Shown here in pieces: positions 10,824-22,064 of a stretch of DNA of 64,000 nt. The stretch comes from Paracoccus jeotgali (GTDB taxonomy: Bacteria > Pseudomonadota > Alphaproteobacteria > Rhodobacterales > Rhodobacteraceae). Positions within the stretch are counted from its first letter, which is position 1; each line of letters opens with the position of its first letter. The stretch is taken from positions 1,654,501-1,718,500 of the forward strand of contig NZ_CP025583.1 in assembly GCF_002865605.1 (NCBI RefSeq), given 5' to 3'. Position numbers and translations under genes: made by a program. A model generated the notes under the pieces. That model made no database searches. It saw only the letters and a program-made list of their open reading frames with translations, and was not told the origin of the DNA.

Positions 10824-11102
10824 TTACTTCCTCTTCGCTTTCTTGTCGGCGGCGTGACCGTAATAGGTCCGCGTCGGCGAGTATTCACCGAATTTCTGGC
10901 CGATCATCTCTTCGGTCACGTTGACCGGGATGTGTTTCTTGCCGTTATAGACGCCGAAGGTCAGACCGACGAATTGGGGCAGGATCGTCGAGCGGCGCGA
11001 CCAGATCTTGATCACGTCGGACTTGCCGGCTTCGCGGGCCTTCTCGGCCTTCTTCAGAACATAGGCGTCGACGAACGGGCCCTTCCAAACAGAACGTGCC
11101 AT
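10824..11102 (-). CDS. rpsS: 30S ribosomal protein S19
   Basis: S19 is a 30S head protein contacting S13 and the intersubunit bridge. The 92-residue protein has [12 protein letters not shown] at the start and the family signature [34 protein letters not shown]. It begins 3 bases after the rplB stop. Confidence 0.98.
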   Translation of the reverse strand: MARSVWKGPFVDAYVLKKAEKAREAGKSDVIKIWSRRSTILPQFVGLTFGVYNGKKHIPVNVTEEMIGQKFGEYSPTRTYYGHAADKKAKRK

Positions 11103-11105
11103 GGA

Positions 11106-11942
11106 TTAACGCCCCTTCTTCACGTGACGCGACCGCAGGATATACTTGTCGGTCGACTTGTTCGAGCGGGTCTTCCGGCCCTTGGTGTCCTTGCCCCAGG
11201 GCGTCACCGGCGTCCGGCCACCCGAGGTGCGGCCCTCACCACCACCATGCGGGTGGTCGATCGGGTTCATGGCGACACCGCGCACGCTGGGACGGATGCC
11301 CTTGTGACGGTTGCGGCCAGCCTTGCCGAAATCCTGGTTCGAGTGGTCGGCGTTCGACACCGCGCCGATGGTCGCCATGCATTCCTGCCGGACCAGACGC
11401 AGCTCGCCCGAGGACAGACGGATCTGGGCATAGCCCCCGTCGCGCCCGACGAACTGGGCATAGGTGCCGGCCGAACGCGCGATCTGGCCACCCTTGCCGG
11501 GCTTCAGCTCGACATTGTGGACGATCGTGCCGATCGGCATCCCCGCGAACGGCATCGCGTTGCCCGGCTTGACGTCGACCTTGGCGCCCGACAGGACGCG
11601 GTCGCCGATGCCCAGACGCTGCGGCGCCAGGATATAGGCGCGCTCGCCGTCCTCATACTGCACCAGCGCGATGAAGGCCGTGCGGTTGGGATCGTATTCG
11701 ATCCGCTCGACGGTGCCTGCGACATCAAACTTGTTGCGCTTGAAATCGACGATGCGATACAGGCGCTTTGCGCCGCCGCCCTTGCGGCGCATGGTGATCC
11801 GTCCGGTGTTGTTCCGGCCGCCCTTCTTGGTCAGACCCTCGGTGAGGGACTTGACCGGACGACCTTTCCAAAGCTCCGAACGGTCGATCAGAACCAGCCC
11901 GCGCTGGCCAGGCGTCGTCGGTTTATACGACTTGAGTGCCAT
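11106..11942 (-). CDS. rplB: 50S ribosomal protein L2
   Basis: L2 is a primary 23S rRNA-binding protein needed for subunit joining and peptidyl transfer. The 278-residue product has [16 protein letters not shown] at the start, [22 protein letters not shown], and the signature [19 protein letters not shown], which includes the functionally important His. A hairpin-containing spacer of about 80 bases separates it from rplW. Confidence 0.99.
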   Translation of the reverse strand: MALKSYKPTTPGQRGLVLIDRSELWKGRPVKSLTEGLTKKGGRNNTGRITMRRKGGGAKRLYRIVDFKRNKFDVAGTVERIEYDPNRTAFIALVQYEDGERAYILAPQRLGIGDRVLSGAKVDVKPGNAMPFAGMPIGTIVHNVELKPGKGGQIARSAGTYAQFVGRDGGYAQIRLSSGELRLVRQECMATIGAVSNADHSNQDFGKAGRNRHKGIRPSVRGVAMNPIDHPHGGGEGRTSGGRTPVTPWGKDTKGRKTRSNKSTDKYILRSRHVKKGR

Positions 11943-12023
11943 CTTTCTGTCTTCCGTTGCTTTGTTGAGTCAGATGCGTCTGCGGCCCCCGCGCCGGCGG
12001 AGGCCGCTGTCTTTCCGTCTCGA

Positions 12024-12320
12024 TCACAGACCGCTGGTCATGTCGATCGAGTTGCCTTCTTCCAGCGTCACATAGGCCTTCTTGACGTCCTTGCGGACAC
12101 CCGGACGGCCCCGGAAACGCTTGACCTTGCCTTTGGTCACGGTGGTGTTGACCGCCTTGACCTTGACGCCGAACAGGCTTTCCACCGCATCCTTGATCTG
12201 CGGCTTGTTCGAGTCGATGGCGACTTCGAACACGAAAGCATTGCTCTCGCCGGCCATGGTGGCCTTTTCTGTGATGACCGGCTTGCGGATCACGTCGTAA
12301 TGTTCAGCTTTCGCGCTCAT
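12024..12320 (-). CDS. rplW: 50S ribosomal protein L23
   Basis: L23 sits at the tunnel exit and docks the signal recognition particle and trigger factor. The 98-residue protein has [27 protein letters not shown] near the N-terminus and [18 protein letters not shown]. Its start overlaps the rplD stop by 4 bases. Confidence 0.97.
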   Translation of the reverse strand: MSAKAEHYDVIRKPVITEKATMAGESNAFVFEVAIDSNKPQIKDAVESLFGVKVKAVNTTVTKGKVKRFRGRPGVRKDVKKAYVTLEEGNSIDMTSGL

Positions 12321-12937
12321 TTCAGGCGAGCCTCCAGAGCTTCGACACCCGCGCGCGTGATCACCAGCGTGTCACGCTTGAGGATGTCATAGACATTCGC
12401 ACCCATCGACGGCAGCACGTCGACGCCTTCGAGGTTGCGCGCGGCGCGGGCGAAATCTTCGTTCACCTCGGTGCCGTCGATGACCAGCACCCGCTTCCAG
12501 CCATTCTCACGGACCGCCTTGGCGACGGCTGCGGTCTTGGCATCGGCGAGGTTCAGATCCTCGATCACGAACAGCTCGCCCGCGGTGGCCTTGGCCGACA
12601 GCGCATGACGCAGACCCAAAGCGCGGACCTTCTTGGGCAGGTCGAACGCGTGGCTGCGCGGAACCGGACCCTTGTAGATGCCGCCCTTGCGGAAGATCGG
12701 CGCACTGCGCGCACCGTGGCGAGCGCCGCCGGTGCCCTTCTGGCGATAGATCTTCTTGGTCGAATACGACACTTCGGACCGGCCGAGCGTCGAATGCGTC
12801 CCCTGCTGCGCCTTGGCGCGCTGCCAGCGCACCACGCGCTGCAGCAGATCGCCGCGCGGCTCGAGGCCAAAGATCTCGTCCGACAGCTCGATCGTCCCGG
12901 CCTTGCCGGAATCCAGCTTGATTACGTCGAGTTTCAT
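12317..12937 (-). CDS. rplD: 50S ribosomal protein L4
   Basis: L4 is a tunnel-wall protein. In E. coli it also represses its own S10 operon through leader attenuation and translation. The 206-residue product shows the extended loop region [35 protein letters not shown] near residue 55, which is the rRNA-binding segment. It overlaps rplC and rplW by 4 bases each. The terminator-like hairpin in the rpsJ leader makes L4 control worth considering. Confidence 0.98.
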   Translation of the reverse strand: MKLDVIKLDSGKAGTIELSDEIFGLEPRGDLLQRVVRWQRAKAQQGTHSTLGRSEVSYSTKKIYRQKGTGGARHGARSAPIFRKGGIYKGPVPRSHAFDLPKKVRALGLRHALSAKATAGELFVIEDLNLADAKTAAVAKAVRENGWKRVLVIDGTEVNEDFARAARNLEGVDVLPSMGANVYDILKRDTLVITRAGVEALEARLK

Positions 12938-13800
12938 TCCTTGTTCTCCCCTTCCGGCGCGGCGTCGCCCTGCTCGGCCTTGTCGGCCTCGATCGAGGCT
13001 TCGGCTTCCTGCAGCGCGGCTTCCTGGGCAGCGGCTTCGGCTTCCAGAGCAGCCTGACGGGCGGCTTCTTCCTCGGCAGCGGCGGCGGCAGCAGCCTCTT
13101 CGGCCATGCGCTGAGCTTCCTTCAGCTTCGAACGGGTCGCAGCCGGGGTAATCAGGTTTTCAGGCAGTTGCTTCTTGACCGCGTCCTTGATCGTGACCCA
13201 GCCGCCACGCGAACCGGGCACCGAACCCTTGACCATGATCAGCCCGCGCTCGCTGTCGGTGCGGATGACCTGAAGGTTCTGGGTGGTGACACGGACGGCG
13301 CCCATATGGCCGGCCATCTTCTTGCCCTTGAACACCTTGCCCGGGTCCTGGCACTGACCGGTCGAACCGTGCGAACGGTGGCTGACCGACACGCCGTGCG
13401 AGGCACGCAGACCGCCAAAGTTGTGACGCTTCATCGCGCCCGCAAAGCCCTTGCCGATCGAGGTGCCGGCGACGTCGACGAACTGACCGGCAAAGTAGTG
13501 ATCGGCGACGATCTCTTCACCGACCTCGACGAGGTTGTCCTCGGAGACGCGGAACTCGGCGATCTTGCGCTTCGGCGCGACACCGGCCTTGGCGAAATGG
13601 CCGCGAACCGGGGCCGTGACGCGCTTGGCCTTGGCATCGCCCGCACCCAGCTGAACTGCGACATAGCCGTCACGATCCGAGGTGCGCTGCGCGACGACCT
13701 GCAGATTGTCGAGATGAAGAACGGTCACCGGAACCTGGCGGCCGTCTTCCATGAACAGCCGGGTCATGCCCAGCTTCTTGGCGATAACACCCGTACGCAT
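12934..13800 (-). CDS. rplC: 50S ribosomal protein L3 with acidic Ala-rich tail
   Basis: L3 binds near the peptidyl-transferase centre. The conserved core runs to about residue 215, with [16 protein letters not shown], the [19 protein letters not shown] signature and [27 protein letters not shown]. The C-terminal 70-odd residues are low-complexity Ala/Glu/Gln, making the protein 288 residues against about 210 in E. coli. I recall similar tails in Rhodobacteraceae; no function is visible. Confidence 0.98.
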   Translation of the reverse strand: MRTGVIAKKLGMTRLFMEDGRQVPVTVLHLDNLQVVAQRTSDRDGYVAVQLGAGDAKAKRVTAPVRGHFAKAGVAPKRKIAEFRVSEDNLVEVGEEIVADHYFAGQFVDVAGTSIGKGFAGAMKRHNFGGLRASHGVSVSHRSHGSTGQCQDPGKVFKGKKMAGHMGAVRVTTQNLQVIRTDSERGLIMVKGSVPGSRGGWVTIKDAVKKQLPENLITPAATRSKLKEAQRMAEEAAAAAAAEEEAARQAALEAEAAAQEAALQEAEASIEADKAEQGDAAPEGENKE

Positions 13801-13812
13801 GACGCTTCCCCT

Positions 13813-14121
13813 TTAAACCTTGATCTCGACATCCACGCCGGCGGCGAGGTCAAGCTTCATCAGGGCGTCCACGGTCTGGGGCGTGGGGTCCACGATGTCC
13901 AGAAGCCGCTTGTGCGTGCGGATCTCCCACTGGTCGCGCGACTTCTTGTCGATGTGCGGACCACGCAGGACGGTGAATTTCTCAATCTTGTTCGGCAGCG
14001 GAATCGGACCGCGAACGGTCGCGCCGGTGCGCTTGGCGGTGTTGACGATTTCCTGGGTGCTGGCGTCCAGCACGCGGTAATCGAACGCCTTCAGCCGAAT
14101 GCGGATATTCTGACTTTGCAT
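13813..14121 (-). CDS. rpsJ: 30S ribosomal protein S10
   Basis: S10 is a 30S head protein and also the NusE transcription antitermination factor. The 102-residue product begins [19 protein letters not shown] and contains [27 protein letters not shown]. Two ATG codons are 6 bases apart; GAGGG is too close to the first, so the second is chosen. It is the first gene of the S10 unit, behind a promoter and a hairpin leader. Confidence 0.97.
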   Translation of the reverse strand: MQSQNIRIRLKAFDYRVLDASTQEIVNTAKRTGATVRGPIPLPNKIEKFTVLRGPHIDKKSRDQWEIRTHKRLLDIVDPTPQTVDALMKLDLAAGVDVEIKV

Positions 14122-14197
14122 CGTCATCCCTCGGTCGTTGAGGGTTCGAGTCGAGAGGCTGACGACACACCACGCGGCGCCAGCATCGGACCTTGTG

Positions 14198-14232
14198 AAA
14201 AAACTGCAAGGCCGCCCCCATAGCGGGCGGCC
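14198..14232 (-). terminator. Terminator-like hairpin (candidate attenuator) in the rpsJ leader
   Basis: A perfect 8-bp stem, GGCCGCCC pairing with GGGCGGCC, with a 7-base loop is followed on the minus strand by six bases and then six T. It lies between the proposed promoter and the rpsJ start, about 75 bases ahead of the ATG. In E. coli the S10 leader is a target for L4-mediated attenuation. Whether this hairpin plays that role is inference. Confidence 0.5.
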
Positions 14233-14286
14233 CTGTCAGGTGCAACCGATTCGTGCGCGAGTTGGCTGAAGCGGCGGCGATGGGGG

Positions 14287-14315
14287 CTTATCGTGTCATT
14301 GTCCCCCAGTGTCAA
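14287..14315 (-). promoter_or_regulatory. Sigma70-like promoter for the S10 unit
   Basis: A perfect TTGACA -35 (14310-14315) and GATAAG at the -10 position (14287-14292) on the minus strand are spaced by 17 bases. The element lies between the HNH gene stop and rpsJ. It allows the S10 genes to be expressed independently of tuf despite the inserted gene and the tuf terminator. The predicted leader is about 160 bases. Confidence 0.5.
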
Positions 14316-14332
14316 GTCCAAGAGGATCTTCG

Positions 14333-14947
14333 CTATGAAAGCAGCCGTGTCAGCCCGTCCCACTCGATTGTCATCGGCGCGCGTTCTCGCGGATCGGACA
14401 GGTCGAGCTGATGAAGCGTGTAGTTGTGCTTGCCGAAATTGCAAAGGCCACAAGAGATCACGACATTCTCCGCATCCGATCGTCCGCCGTGACTATGCGG
14501 AACGACGTGGTCGTATTGCAGCCATAAAGCGGCGAAGCCTGCATGTTGACGACGCAGATCAGTCGTGACCCACGGGACAGCGACCGGGTATAGCAGGTGC
14601 GCACGTTTGCGAACCTGCGCCGGGATCACTCGGACGCTGCAGTAACGGCAGCGATACCCATCCCTGCCCAGAACCTCTCTCCTGACCTGCGCACAGATGG
14701 TTCGGTCCGGATCCCGATCAGCCTTGGGAACGGCTACGCTGTCACCGACAGGCGCGATCTCTACGACGTTCTTTTCCACGTCGAACCAGCACGGATTCAG
14801 CCAGAAGAAAACCGACAAACTGTCTGCTGCTCGAAAATGCCGGGCAGCGTCTTTGTCATCGCCAGCCAAGTGCGCATCTATTGCCCGCCTCAGACGATCT
14901 GCAGCGGCGTGCACTGCCTTAGTGGGGTCTTTGATACAGTTTCTCAT
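14333..14947 (-). CDS. HNH endonuclease family protein
   Basis: The 204-residue protein has an HNH core in its second half. There is a CRYC zinc pair near residue 100, QYDHVVPHSHGG supplying the catalytic His near 145, SDAENVVISC with Asn, then CxxC in SCGLCNFGKHN. This suggests a metal-dependent nuclease with a structural zinc; the target is unknown. The first 90 residues match no family I recognise. The gene is visibly lower in GC than its neighbours and lies between tuf and rpsJ, which are normally adjacent, so it is likely acquired. No intron or transposon boundary is evident. Confidence 0.85.
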   Translation of the reverse strand: MRNCIKDPTKAVHAAADRLRRAIDAHLAGDDKDAARHFRAADSLSVFFWLNPCWFDVEKNVVEIAPVGDSVAVPKADRDPDRTICAQVRREVLGRDGYRCRYCSVRVIPAQVRKRAHLLYPVAVPWVTTDLRRQHAGFAALWLQYDHVVPHSHGGRSDAENVVISCGLCNFGKHNYTLHQLDLSDPRERAPMTIEWDGLTRLLS

Positions 14948-15012
14948 CCGACGTCACCGCAAGCCATCTCGGGTCATCCAGACGTAGCGCTATCATTGGA
15001 GTCAGGCCAACG

Positions 15013-15041
15013 AAAAAGGCCCGCCCCCTGCGGGACGGGCC
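15013..15041 (-). terminator. Rho-independent terminator after tuf
   Basis: GGCCCG pairs with CGGGCC, and after one mismatch three further G-C pairs close a 4-base loop. On the minus strand five T follow immediately. It starts about 25 bases past the tuf stop and would end the str unit before the HNH gene. Confidence 0.8.
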
Positions 15042-15065
15042 TTCAATGTCGCGATAGCTGTCAGA

Positions 15066-16241
<1,176 letters not shown>

Positions 16242-16304
16242 AGGGGCCAAGCTCCTGATAATCGATTGCGTTGGTGGCGGGGGTCACCCCCCGCCCTGCC
16301 CTTG

Positions 16305-18428
16305 TCAGGCAAATTTCTTCTGGATCTCGTCCGAGATGTTCTGCGGCACGGCGTCGTAATGGTCGAACTGCATCGTGAACACTGCGCGGCCCGAAGACAT
16401 CGAGCGCAGGTTGTTGATATAGCCGAACATGTTGGCCAGCGGCACGAAGGCGTCGATGACGTTCGCGTTGCCGCGGCTGTCCTGACCCCGCACCATGCCC
16501 CGACGGCTGGTCAGGTCGCCGATGATCGAACCGGTGTATTCTTCCGGCGTCACCACCTCGACCTTCATGATCGGTTCCAGCAGCTTGGCCCCGGCCTTGC
16601 GCAGACCTTCGCGCATCGCGGCACGAGCCGCGATTTCAAAGGCCAGCACCGACGAGTCGACGTCGTGGAACGCACCGTCGATCAGCGCGACCTTGAAGTC
16701 GATCACCGGGAAGCCCGCCAGCGGACCGGAGTCCATCACCGACTTGATGCCCTTTTCGACGCCCGGGATGTATTCCTTGGGCACCGAACCACCGACGATC
16801 TTGCTTTCGAACGAATAACCTTCGCCCGGCTCGGTCGGGGTGATGACCAGCTTGACGCGGGCGAACTGGCCCGTACCACCGGTCTGCTTCTTGTGAGTGT
16901 AGTCGATCTCGGCTTCGTTCGAGATGGTCTCGCGATAGGCGACCTGCGGGGCACCGATATTCGCCTCGACCTTGAACTCGCGCTTCATGCGGTCGACCAG
17001 GATGTCGAGGTGAAGTTCGCCCATGCCCTTCATGATCGTCTGGCCCGATTCCAGATCGGTTTCGACGCGGAAGGACGGGTCTTCGGCGGCCAGGCGCTGA
17101 AGGGCGAGGCCCATCTTTTCCTGATCGGCCTTGGACTTCGGCTCGACGGCAATCTCGATCACCGGCTCGGGGAAGGACATGGTTTCCAGAACCACCGGCT
17201 TGGCCGGGTCGCACAGGGTGTCACCCGTGGTGGTTTCCTTCAGCCCCGCCAGCGCGATGATGTCGCCGGCATGTGCCTGGTCGATTTCCTCGCGGTTGAC
17301 GGCGTGCATGACCATCATCCGGCCGACGCGCTCGCGCTTGCCCTTGGTCGAGTTCATCATCTGGTCGCCCTTCTTCAGCGCGCCCGAATAGATGCGCGTG
17401 AAGGTCAGCGAACCGACGAAGGAGTCGTTCATGATCTTGAACGCCAGCGCCGAGAACGGCTCGTCGTCCGAGGCATGACGCTCGATGTTGCGGGTCTCGG
17501 TCTCGTCACCGGGGGCGAAGCCGACATAGGCCGGCACGTCCAGAGGCGAGGGCAGATAGTCCACAACCGCGTTAAGAAGCGGCTGCACACCCTTGTTCTT
17601 GAACGACGAACCAGCCAGCACCGGGAAGAAGGACAGCGACAGCGTGCCCTTGCGGATCAGCGCGCGCAGGGTGTCCTCGTCAGGCTCGTTGCCTTCGAGA
17701 TAGGCTTCCATCGCCTCGTCGTCCTGTTCGACGGCGAGTTCGATCATCTTGCCGCGCCATTCCTCGGCCAGGTCCTGAAGCTCTTCGCGGATCGGCTGAC
17801 GGATCCAGCTTGCGCCCAGATCCTCGCCGCGCCAGACCCATTCTTCCATCTTGACCAGATCGACGATGCCTTCCAGCTTGTCCTCGGCGCCGATGGGCAG
17901 AGCCACCGGGCACGGGGTCCCGCCGGTGCGGTCCTTGATCATCTGGACGCATTTGAAGAAGTCGGCGCCGATCTTGTCCATCTTGTTGACGAACACCAGA
18001 CGCGGAACCTTGTAGCGGTCGGCCTGGCGCCAGACGGTCTCGGTCTGCGGCTCGACGCCGGCATTGGCGTCCAGCAGCGCGATCGCGCCGTCCAGAACCG
18101 CCAGCGAACGCTCGACCTCAATGGTGAAGTCGACGTGGCCGGGGGTGTCGATGATGTTGAAGCGCATCTTTTTCGACTGGTCGGGCACGAAGTCAGTGTC
18201 TTCATGACGCTCCCAGAAGGTCGTGGTCGCCGCCGACGAGATGGTGATCCCGCGCTCGGCTTCCTGTTCCATGAAGTCCATCGTGGACGCACCCTCGTGG
18301 GTTTCGCCCATCTTGTGGTTCTTGCCGGTGTAGAACAGGATACGCTCGGTCGTCGTGGTCTTGCCCGCGTCGATATGGGCCATGATCCCAAAGTTGCGGT
18401 AACGCTCCAGCGGATATTCGCGTGCCAT
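16305..18428 (-). CDS. fusA: Translation elongation factor G
   Basis: EF-G is the GTPase that drives ribosomal translocation and, with RRF, recycling. The 707-residue protein shows [31 protein letters not shown], switch [20 protein letters not shown] and the C-terminal [13 protein letters not shown] segment. The length is normal for the family. It follows rpsG by 14 bases in the str operon order. Confidence 0.99.
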   Translation of the reverse strand: MAREYPLERYRNFGIMAHIDAGKTTTTERILFYTGKNHKMGETHEGASTMDFMEQEAERGITISSAATTTFWERHEDTDFVPDQSKKMRFNIIDTPGHVDFTIEVERSLAVLDGAIALLDANAGVEPQTETVWRQADRYKVPRLVFVNKMDKIGADFFKCVQMIKDRTGGTPCPVALPIGAEDKLEGIVDLVKMEEWVWRGEDLGASWIRQPIREELQDLAEEWRGKMIELAVEQDDEAMEAYLEGNEPDEDTLRALIRKGTLSLSFFPVLAGSSFKNKGVQPLLNAVVDYLPSPLDVPAYVGFAPGDETETRNIERHASDDEPFSALAFKIMNDSFVGSLTFTRIYSGALKKGDQMMNSTKGKRERVGRMMVMHAVNREEIDQAHAGDIIALAGLKETTTGDTLCDPAKPVVLETMSFPEPVIEIAVEPKSKADQEKMGLALQRLAAEDPSFRVETDLESGQTIMKGMGELHLDILVDRMKREFKVEANIGAPQVAYRETISNEAEIDYTHKKQTGGTGQFARVKLVITPTEPGEGYSFESKIVGGSVPKEYIPGVEKGIKSVMDSGPLAGFPVIDFKVALIDGAFHDVDSSVLAFEIAARAAMREGLRKAGAKLLEPIMKVEVVTPEEYTGSIIGDLTSRRGMVRGQDSRGNANVIDAFVPLANMFGYINNLRSMSSGRAVFTMQFDHYDAVPQNISDEIQKKFA

Positions 18429-18442
18429 AGGCTTTCCCCCGT

Positions 18443-18913
18443 TTACCAGCGATAATGGCTGAACGCTTTGTTGGCGTCGGCCATCTTGTGGGTGTCTTCG
18501 CGTTTCTTCACGGCGGTACCGCGGCCATTGACGGCGTCGGCAAGTTCGCCGGCAAGACGCTCTTCCATTGTGTTTTCGTTGCGGTTCTTGGCCGCGGTGA
18601 TCAGCCAGCGGATCGCCAGCGCCTCGCGGCGGACGGGGCGGACCTCGACCGGCACCTGGTAGGTGGCACCACCGACGCGGCGCGAACGCACCTCGACCGA
18701 GGGCTTCACGTTGTCGAGGGCCTCGTGGAACACCTCGATCGGGGCGCGCTTGAGGCGGACTTCGACACGTTCCAGCGCGTTGTAGACGATGCGCTCGGCG
18801 GTCGATTTCTTGCCATCGACCATCAGGTTGTTCATGAACTTGGTCAGCACGCGATCGCCATATTTGGCGTCGGGCAGCACTTCGCGCTTTTCAGCGGCGT
18901 GACGACGGGACAT
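18443..18913 (-). CDS. rpsG: 30S ribosomal protein S7
   Basis: S7 organises the 3' major domain of 16S rRNA. In E. coli it represses the str operon; regulation here is not shown. The 156-residue protein begins [15 protein letters not shown] and has [26 protein letters not shown] and the closing [15 protein letters not shown]. It lies 12 bases after rpsL. Confidence 0.98.
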   Translation of the reverse strand: MSRRHAAEKREVLPDAKYGDRVLTKFMNNLMVDGKKSTAERIVYNALERVEVRLKRAPIEVFHEALDNVKPSVEVRSRRVGGATYQVPVEVRPVRREALAIRWLITAAKNRNENTMEERLAGELADAVNGRGTAVKKREDTHKMADANKAFSHYRW

Positions 18914-18925
18914 CTGGTTATCTCC

Positions 18926-19297
18926 TTATTTCGGACGCTTCGCGCCGTATTTCGAACGACGCTGACGACGATCCTTGACGCCCTGGGTATCCAGCACACC
19001 GCGCAGGATGTGGTAACGGACACCCGGAAGGTCTTTCACGCGCCCGCCACGGATCAGCACGACGCTGTGTTCCTGCAGGTTGTGCTTTTCGCCCGGAATA
19101 TAGGAGATGACCTCGAAACCATTCGTCAGGCGCACCTTGGCAACCTTGCGCATGGCCGAGTTCGGCTTTTTCGGCGTCGTGGTATAGACGCGGGTGCAGA
19201 CACCGCGTTTCTGCGGGCAGCCCTGAAGGTGCTGCGACTTGCTGCGCTGCACTTTCGGCTGCCGCGGTTTGCGGATCAGCTGTTGGATCGTCGGCAT
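18926..19297 (-). CDS. rpsL: 30S ribosomal protein S12
   Basis: S12 is the decoding-centre protein. The 123-residue product begins [15 protein letters not shown]; an upstream-open frame of 30 codons is rejected because the ATG at 19297 gives the family start. Lysines occupy both positions classically mutated in streptomycin resistance (TTPKKPNSA and [13 protein letters not shown]), so this allele looks streptomycin-sensitive. It is the first gene of the str unit, behind a strong promoter. Confidence 0.98.
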   Translation of the reverse strand: MPTIQQLIRKPRQPKVQRSKSQHLQGCPQKRGVCTRVYTTTPKKPNSAMRKVAKVRLTNGFEVISYIPGEKHNLQEHSVVLIRGGRVKDLPGVRYHILRGVLDTQGVKDRRQRRSKYGAKRPK

Positions 19298-19520
19298 TCG
19301 GTTCTTCCCGTTGCTTACTGTCAATACTCGCAGCAAACCTTGCTGCGCCACTTCTCGACAACGTTCCGCGCGAATCGCGAAACGCAAAATCCCGTCCGGT
19401 CCCCGATCCCGGGTCGCGGCGGGTTTTCCCCAAAATTCATGGCCTTGTGAAAAAACGCGGCGATGAGTCTGGCTGCCAGTTCAAGACCCGGTCATGACGA
19501 ACATGTGCAGGGTCTGGCGG

Positions 19521-19549
19521 CATATAGAGGCTGGGTCAGGCCAAGTCAA
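19521..19549 (-). promoter_or_regulatory. Strong sigma70-type promoter of the str operon
   Basis: On the minus strand TTGACT (-35, 19544-19549) and TATATG (-10, 19521-19526) are separated by exactly 17 bases. A GC-rich discriminator (CCGCCAG) follows, as in growth-rate-controlled promoters. The predicted rpsL leader is about 215 bases. The element begins only 30 bases past the sensor-kinase stop codon. Confidence 0.65.
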
Positions 19550-19578
19550 CCAGAGCCGGGCCGCCGCGCCGCGGCCCG

Positions 19579-20943
19579 TCACCGCGCGACCAGCGTGATC
19601 TCGGCCCGCAGCCCGCCCAGATGCGGGCTCTGGTCCAAGCGCAACTGCCCGCCATGGCTGCGCGCGGCGTCGGCGGCGATGGCCAGTCCCAAGCCCGCCG
19701 CACCGCCCCCTTGCGGGCGCGAGCGGGCCTTGTCCAGCCGCGAGAAGGGCCGCATCGCCTCTTCGCGCAGCTCTTCGGGAATGCCCGGCCCGTCATCCTC
19801 GACCGCGATGCGCAGATGGCGGGGGCTGCTGGACAGCCGCAGCTGTGCTTTGGTGCCGTGGCGCACGGCGTTGTTGATCAGGTTCTCGATCGCGCGCCGC
19901 ATCAGGTCGGGCCGCAGGCTTGCCGCCGGCACACGGGCACCTTGCTTCGTGGTCTCGTCGATCCATGCGATGTTGTGCCCGGCGCGATGGGCGTCCTGCA
20001 CGATGCGTTCGAGAAACGGCCGCAGCGCCACCGTCTCGGCCGGCCCGTCCTGCGCGGCGTCGCGGGCAAAGGCCAGAAACGCGTTCACCATCTGCGTCAT
20101 GTCCGACACGTCGCGCTGCATGGCGGCGATCTCTTCCTCGTCCGGGGGCAGGTCCGGCGACAGCATCGACAGCGACAATTGCAGCCGGGTCAGCGGAGTC
20201 CGCAGGTCGTGGCTGATCCCGGTCAGCATGATCCCCCGGCTTTCGGCCAGCCGCTCGAGCCGGTTGCGCATATCGACAAAGGCCGCGCCCGCGCTACGGA
20301 TCTCGGCCGCGCCGCCGGGGCGATAGGGCGTGATGCGCCCGCGCCCGTAATCCTCGGCCGCCAGACCCAGCTGACGGATCGGGCGCAGCTGGTTGCGCAG
20401 GAACAGCCCCGCGATCACCGTCATCAGCGCGGCCGTGAACCCCAGCAGCACCAGAAGCTGATGCGGGTTCGAGGCGCTGACCCGCGCCCGCGGAAATGAC
20501 AGCGTATAGCGCCCATGCCGCCCCGCCAGCCCCAGCCGCACCAGCTTTATATCGCTCAGCGCCACCGCCTGCACCGCGCTGACCCGATCGCGCAGCTCAT
20601 CCGCGACGATCCGGCCCGAGACATCATAATAAAGCCGCGAATCCGTCAGATCCTCGCCCGGCATGTCGAAGGCAAAGCCCAGCTGCGCCCCCAGCCGCGT
20701 CCCCAGCTCGCGCGCGGTGGCGGCGTCGGGGGCCTGATCGACGCTGTCGGCCACGAATTCCAGCCCCGGCGCGACGCTGGCGGTCATCTGGCGGGTGACC
20801 CCTTCGAAGTGCCGCTGCAGAAAGGTGACGGTGACGACCAGCACCAGCGTAAAGACCGGCAGCAGCAGGATCAGCGCCGCGCGGCCATACAGCCCGCGCG
20901 GCATGAAGCGTTTCAGCCAGCTGAAATCGGGTCCGAATTGCAT
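19579..20943 (-). CDS. EnvZ-like sensor histidine kinase
   Basis: This is a 454-residue inner-membrane sensor. Transmembrane segments lie near residues 21-43 and 162-182, flanking a periplasmic domain of about 120 residues, followed by HAMP to about 235. The phosphoacceptor motif SHDLRTPLTR has His near 245. The ATP-binding module has NLINNAVRHG (354), DDGPGIP (383) and GLGLAIA (417). The layout is that of EnvZ-type osmosensors, but the stimulus is unknown. No response regulator is adjacent: the upstream neighbour is a divergent hydrolase and the downstream one is the ribosomal cluster. Confidence 0.92.
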   Translation of the reverse strand: MQFGPDFSWLKRFMPRGLYGRAALILLLPVFTLVLVVTVTFLQRHFEGVTRQMTASVAPGLEFVADSVDQAPDAATARELGTRLGAQLGFAFDMPGEDLTDSRLYYDVSGRIVADELRDRVSAVQAVALSDIKLVRLGLAGRHGRYTLSFPRARVSASNPHQLLVLLGFTAALMTVIAGLFLRNQLRPIRQLGLAAEDYGRGRITPYRPGGAAEIRSAGAAFVDMRNRLERLAESRGIMLTGISHDLRTPLTRLQLSLSMLSPDLPPDEEEIAAMQRDVSDMTQMVNAFLAFARDAAQDGPAETVALRPFLERIVQDAHRAGHNIAWIDETTKQGARVPAASLRPDLMRRAIENLINNAVRHGTKAQLRLSSSPRHLRIAVEDDGPGIPEELREEAMRPFSRLDKARSRPQGGGAAGLGLAIAADAARSHGGQLRLDQSPHLGGLRAEITLVAR

Positions 20944-21004
20944 GGCGCCCCCTTCTCCGGCGGGTTACGTTACAGGCCGGACAGGCCAAGGGAAAGCCGT
21001 GACG

Positions 21005-21844
21005 ATGCTGCAGACGATCCTTGCCCCGAACCCCTCGCCGCTGACGGGTCCGGGCACCAACACCTTCCTGATCGGCAGGGATCAGATCGCCGTCATCGAC
21101 CCCGGCCCCGACATTCCCAGCCACCGCGACGCGATCCTGTCAGCCGGCGCGGGCCGGATCAGCCATATCTTCGTGACCCACGCCCATCTCGACCATTCCG
21201 AGGGCGCCGCCGCGCTGGCGCAAGCGACCGGCGCGCCGGTGCTGGCCTTTGGCGACGCGAATTCCGGCCGCTCGGTCGCCATGCAGCGGCTGGGCGAGGC
21301 CACCGGCGGCGGCGAGGGCCGCGATCTGGCCTTCCGCCCCGACCTGCTGCTGCGCGACGGTGACGAGGTCACGAGCGACGAGTGGACCCTGCGCGCCATC
21401 CACACCCCCGGCCATATGGGCGGCCATCTGGCGTTTCTGTGGGACAAGACGCTGTTTTGCGGCGATCTGGTGCTGGGATGGTCCTCGACGCTGATCTCGC
21501 CTCCGGACGGCGATCTGCTGGATTATTTCCGCAGCCTCGACCGGATCGAGCTGCTCTCGCCCACCCACCTGCTGCCCGCCCATGGCGACCCCGTCGAGGC
21601 CCCCGGGACGCGTCTGGCCGAGCTGCGCGCCCACCGCCAGGACCGGACCGCGCAGATCCTGCACGCGCTGCAGGACGGCCCCGCCAACGCCACCGCGCTT
21701 GCCCAGAGGCTCTATCACGTCCCCGCCGCCCTGATGCCCGCCGCCGCCCGCAGCGTGCTGGCCCATCTGATCGCCCTGACCGAACTCGGCGCCACCACCG
21801 CCACCGCCCTTCCCGGCCCGGAAACGCCCTTCTCGCTGCGCTGA
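21005..21844 (+). CDS. Metallo-beta-lactamase-fold hydrolase (LACTB2/GloB-like)
   Basis: The 279-residue cytoplasmic protein has the binuclear metal motif THAHLDHSEG at residues 58-67, HTPGHMGGHL for the third His, CGDLVL for the bridging Asp and LLPAHGD for the last His. The start MLQTILAPNPSPLTGPGTNTF is typical of the LACTB2-like branch, and a C-terminal winged-helix-like region (residues 215-265) also fits it. The substrate is unknown; family members act on thioesters or nucleic acids. AAGGGAAAG precedes the ATG. It is divergent from the sensor kinase. Confidence 0.88.
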   Translation: MLQTILAPNPSPLTGPGTNTFLIGRDQIAVIDPGPDIPSHRDAILSAGAGRISHIFVTHAHLDHSEGAAALAQATGAPVLAFGDANSGRSVAMQRLGEATGGGEGRDLAFRPDLLLRDGDEVTSDEWTLRAIHTPGHMGGHLAFLWDKTLFCGDLVLGWSSTLISPPDGDLLDYFRSLDRIELLSPTHLLPAHGDPVEAPGTRLAELRAHRQDRTAQILHALQDGPANATALAQRLYHVPAALMPAAARSVLAHLIALTELGATTATALPGPETPFSLR

Positions 21845-21903
21845 AAATTCTTCGAAATACCCTCTGGACGTCCCCGAAACCGGCCGCTATATCACCCCCG
21901 TGT

Positions 21904-21978
21904 TCCGGCGTAGCTCAGCGGTAGAGCAGTTGACTGTTAATCAATTGGTCGTAGGTTCGATCCCTACCGCCGGAGCCA
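21904..21978 (+). tRNA. tRNA-Asn (anticodon GUU)
   Basis: A full cloverleaf can be drawn. The acceptor arm TCCGGCG pairs with CGCCGGA, followed by discriminator G and an encoded CCA. The D arm is AGCTCAGCGGTAGAGCA, and the anticodon loop CTGTTAA places GTT at 21936-21938. The T arm contains GGTTCGATCCC. A short GCCCC/GGGGC hairpin with a T run follows about 30 bases later. Confidence 0.97.
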
Positions 21979-22009
21979 ATTTTCAAAAAGTCGAAGAGTA
22001 AGTCTGTGC

Positions 22010-22027
22010 GCCCCGAAGGGGCTTTTT
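22010..22027 (+). terminator. Terminator after tRNA-Asn
   Basis: GCCCC pairs with GGGGC around a GAA loop, followed by five T and then CTCGTTT on the plus strand. It is the expected end of the tRNA transcript. Confidence 0.7.
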
Positions 22028-22064
22028 CTCGTTTGTAAGCGACTAAGAGCAGGGATGGCAAAGA

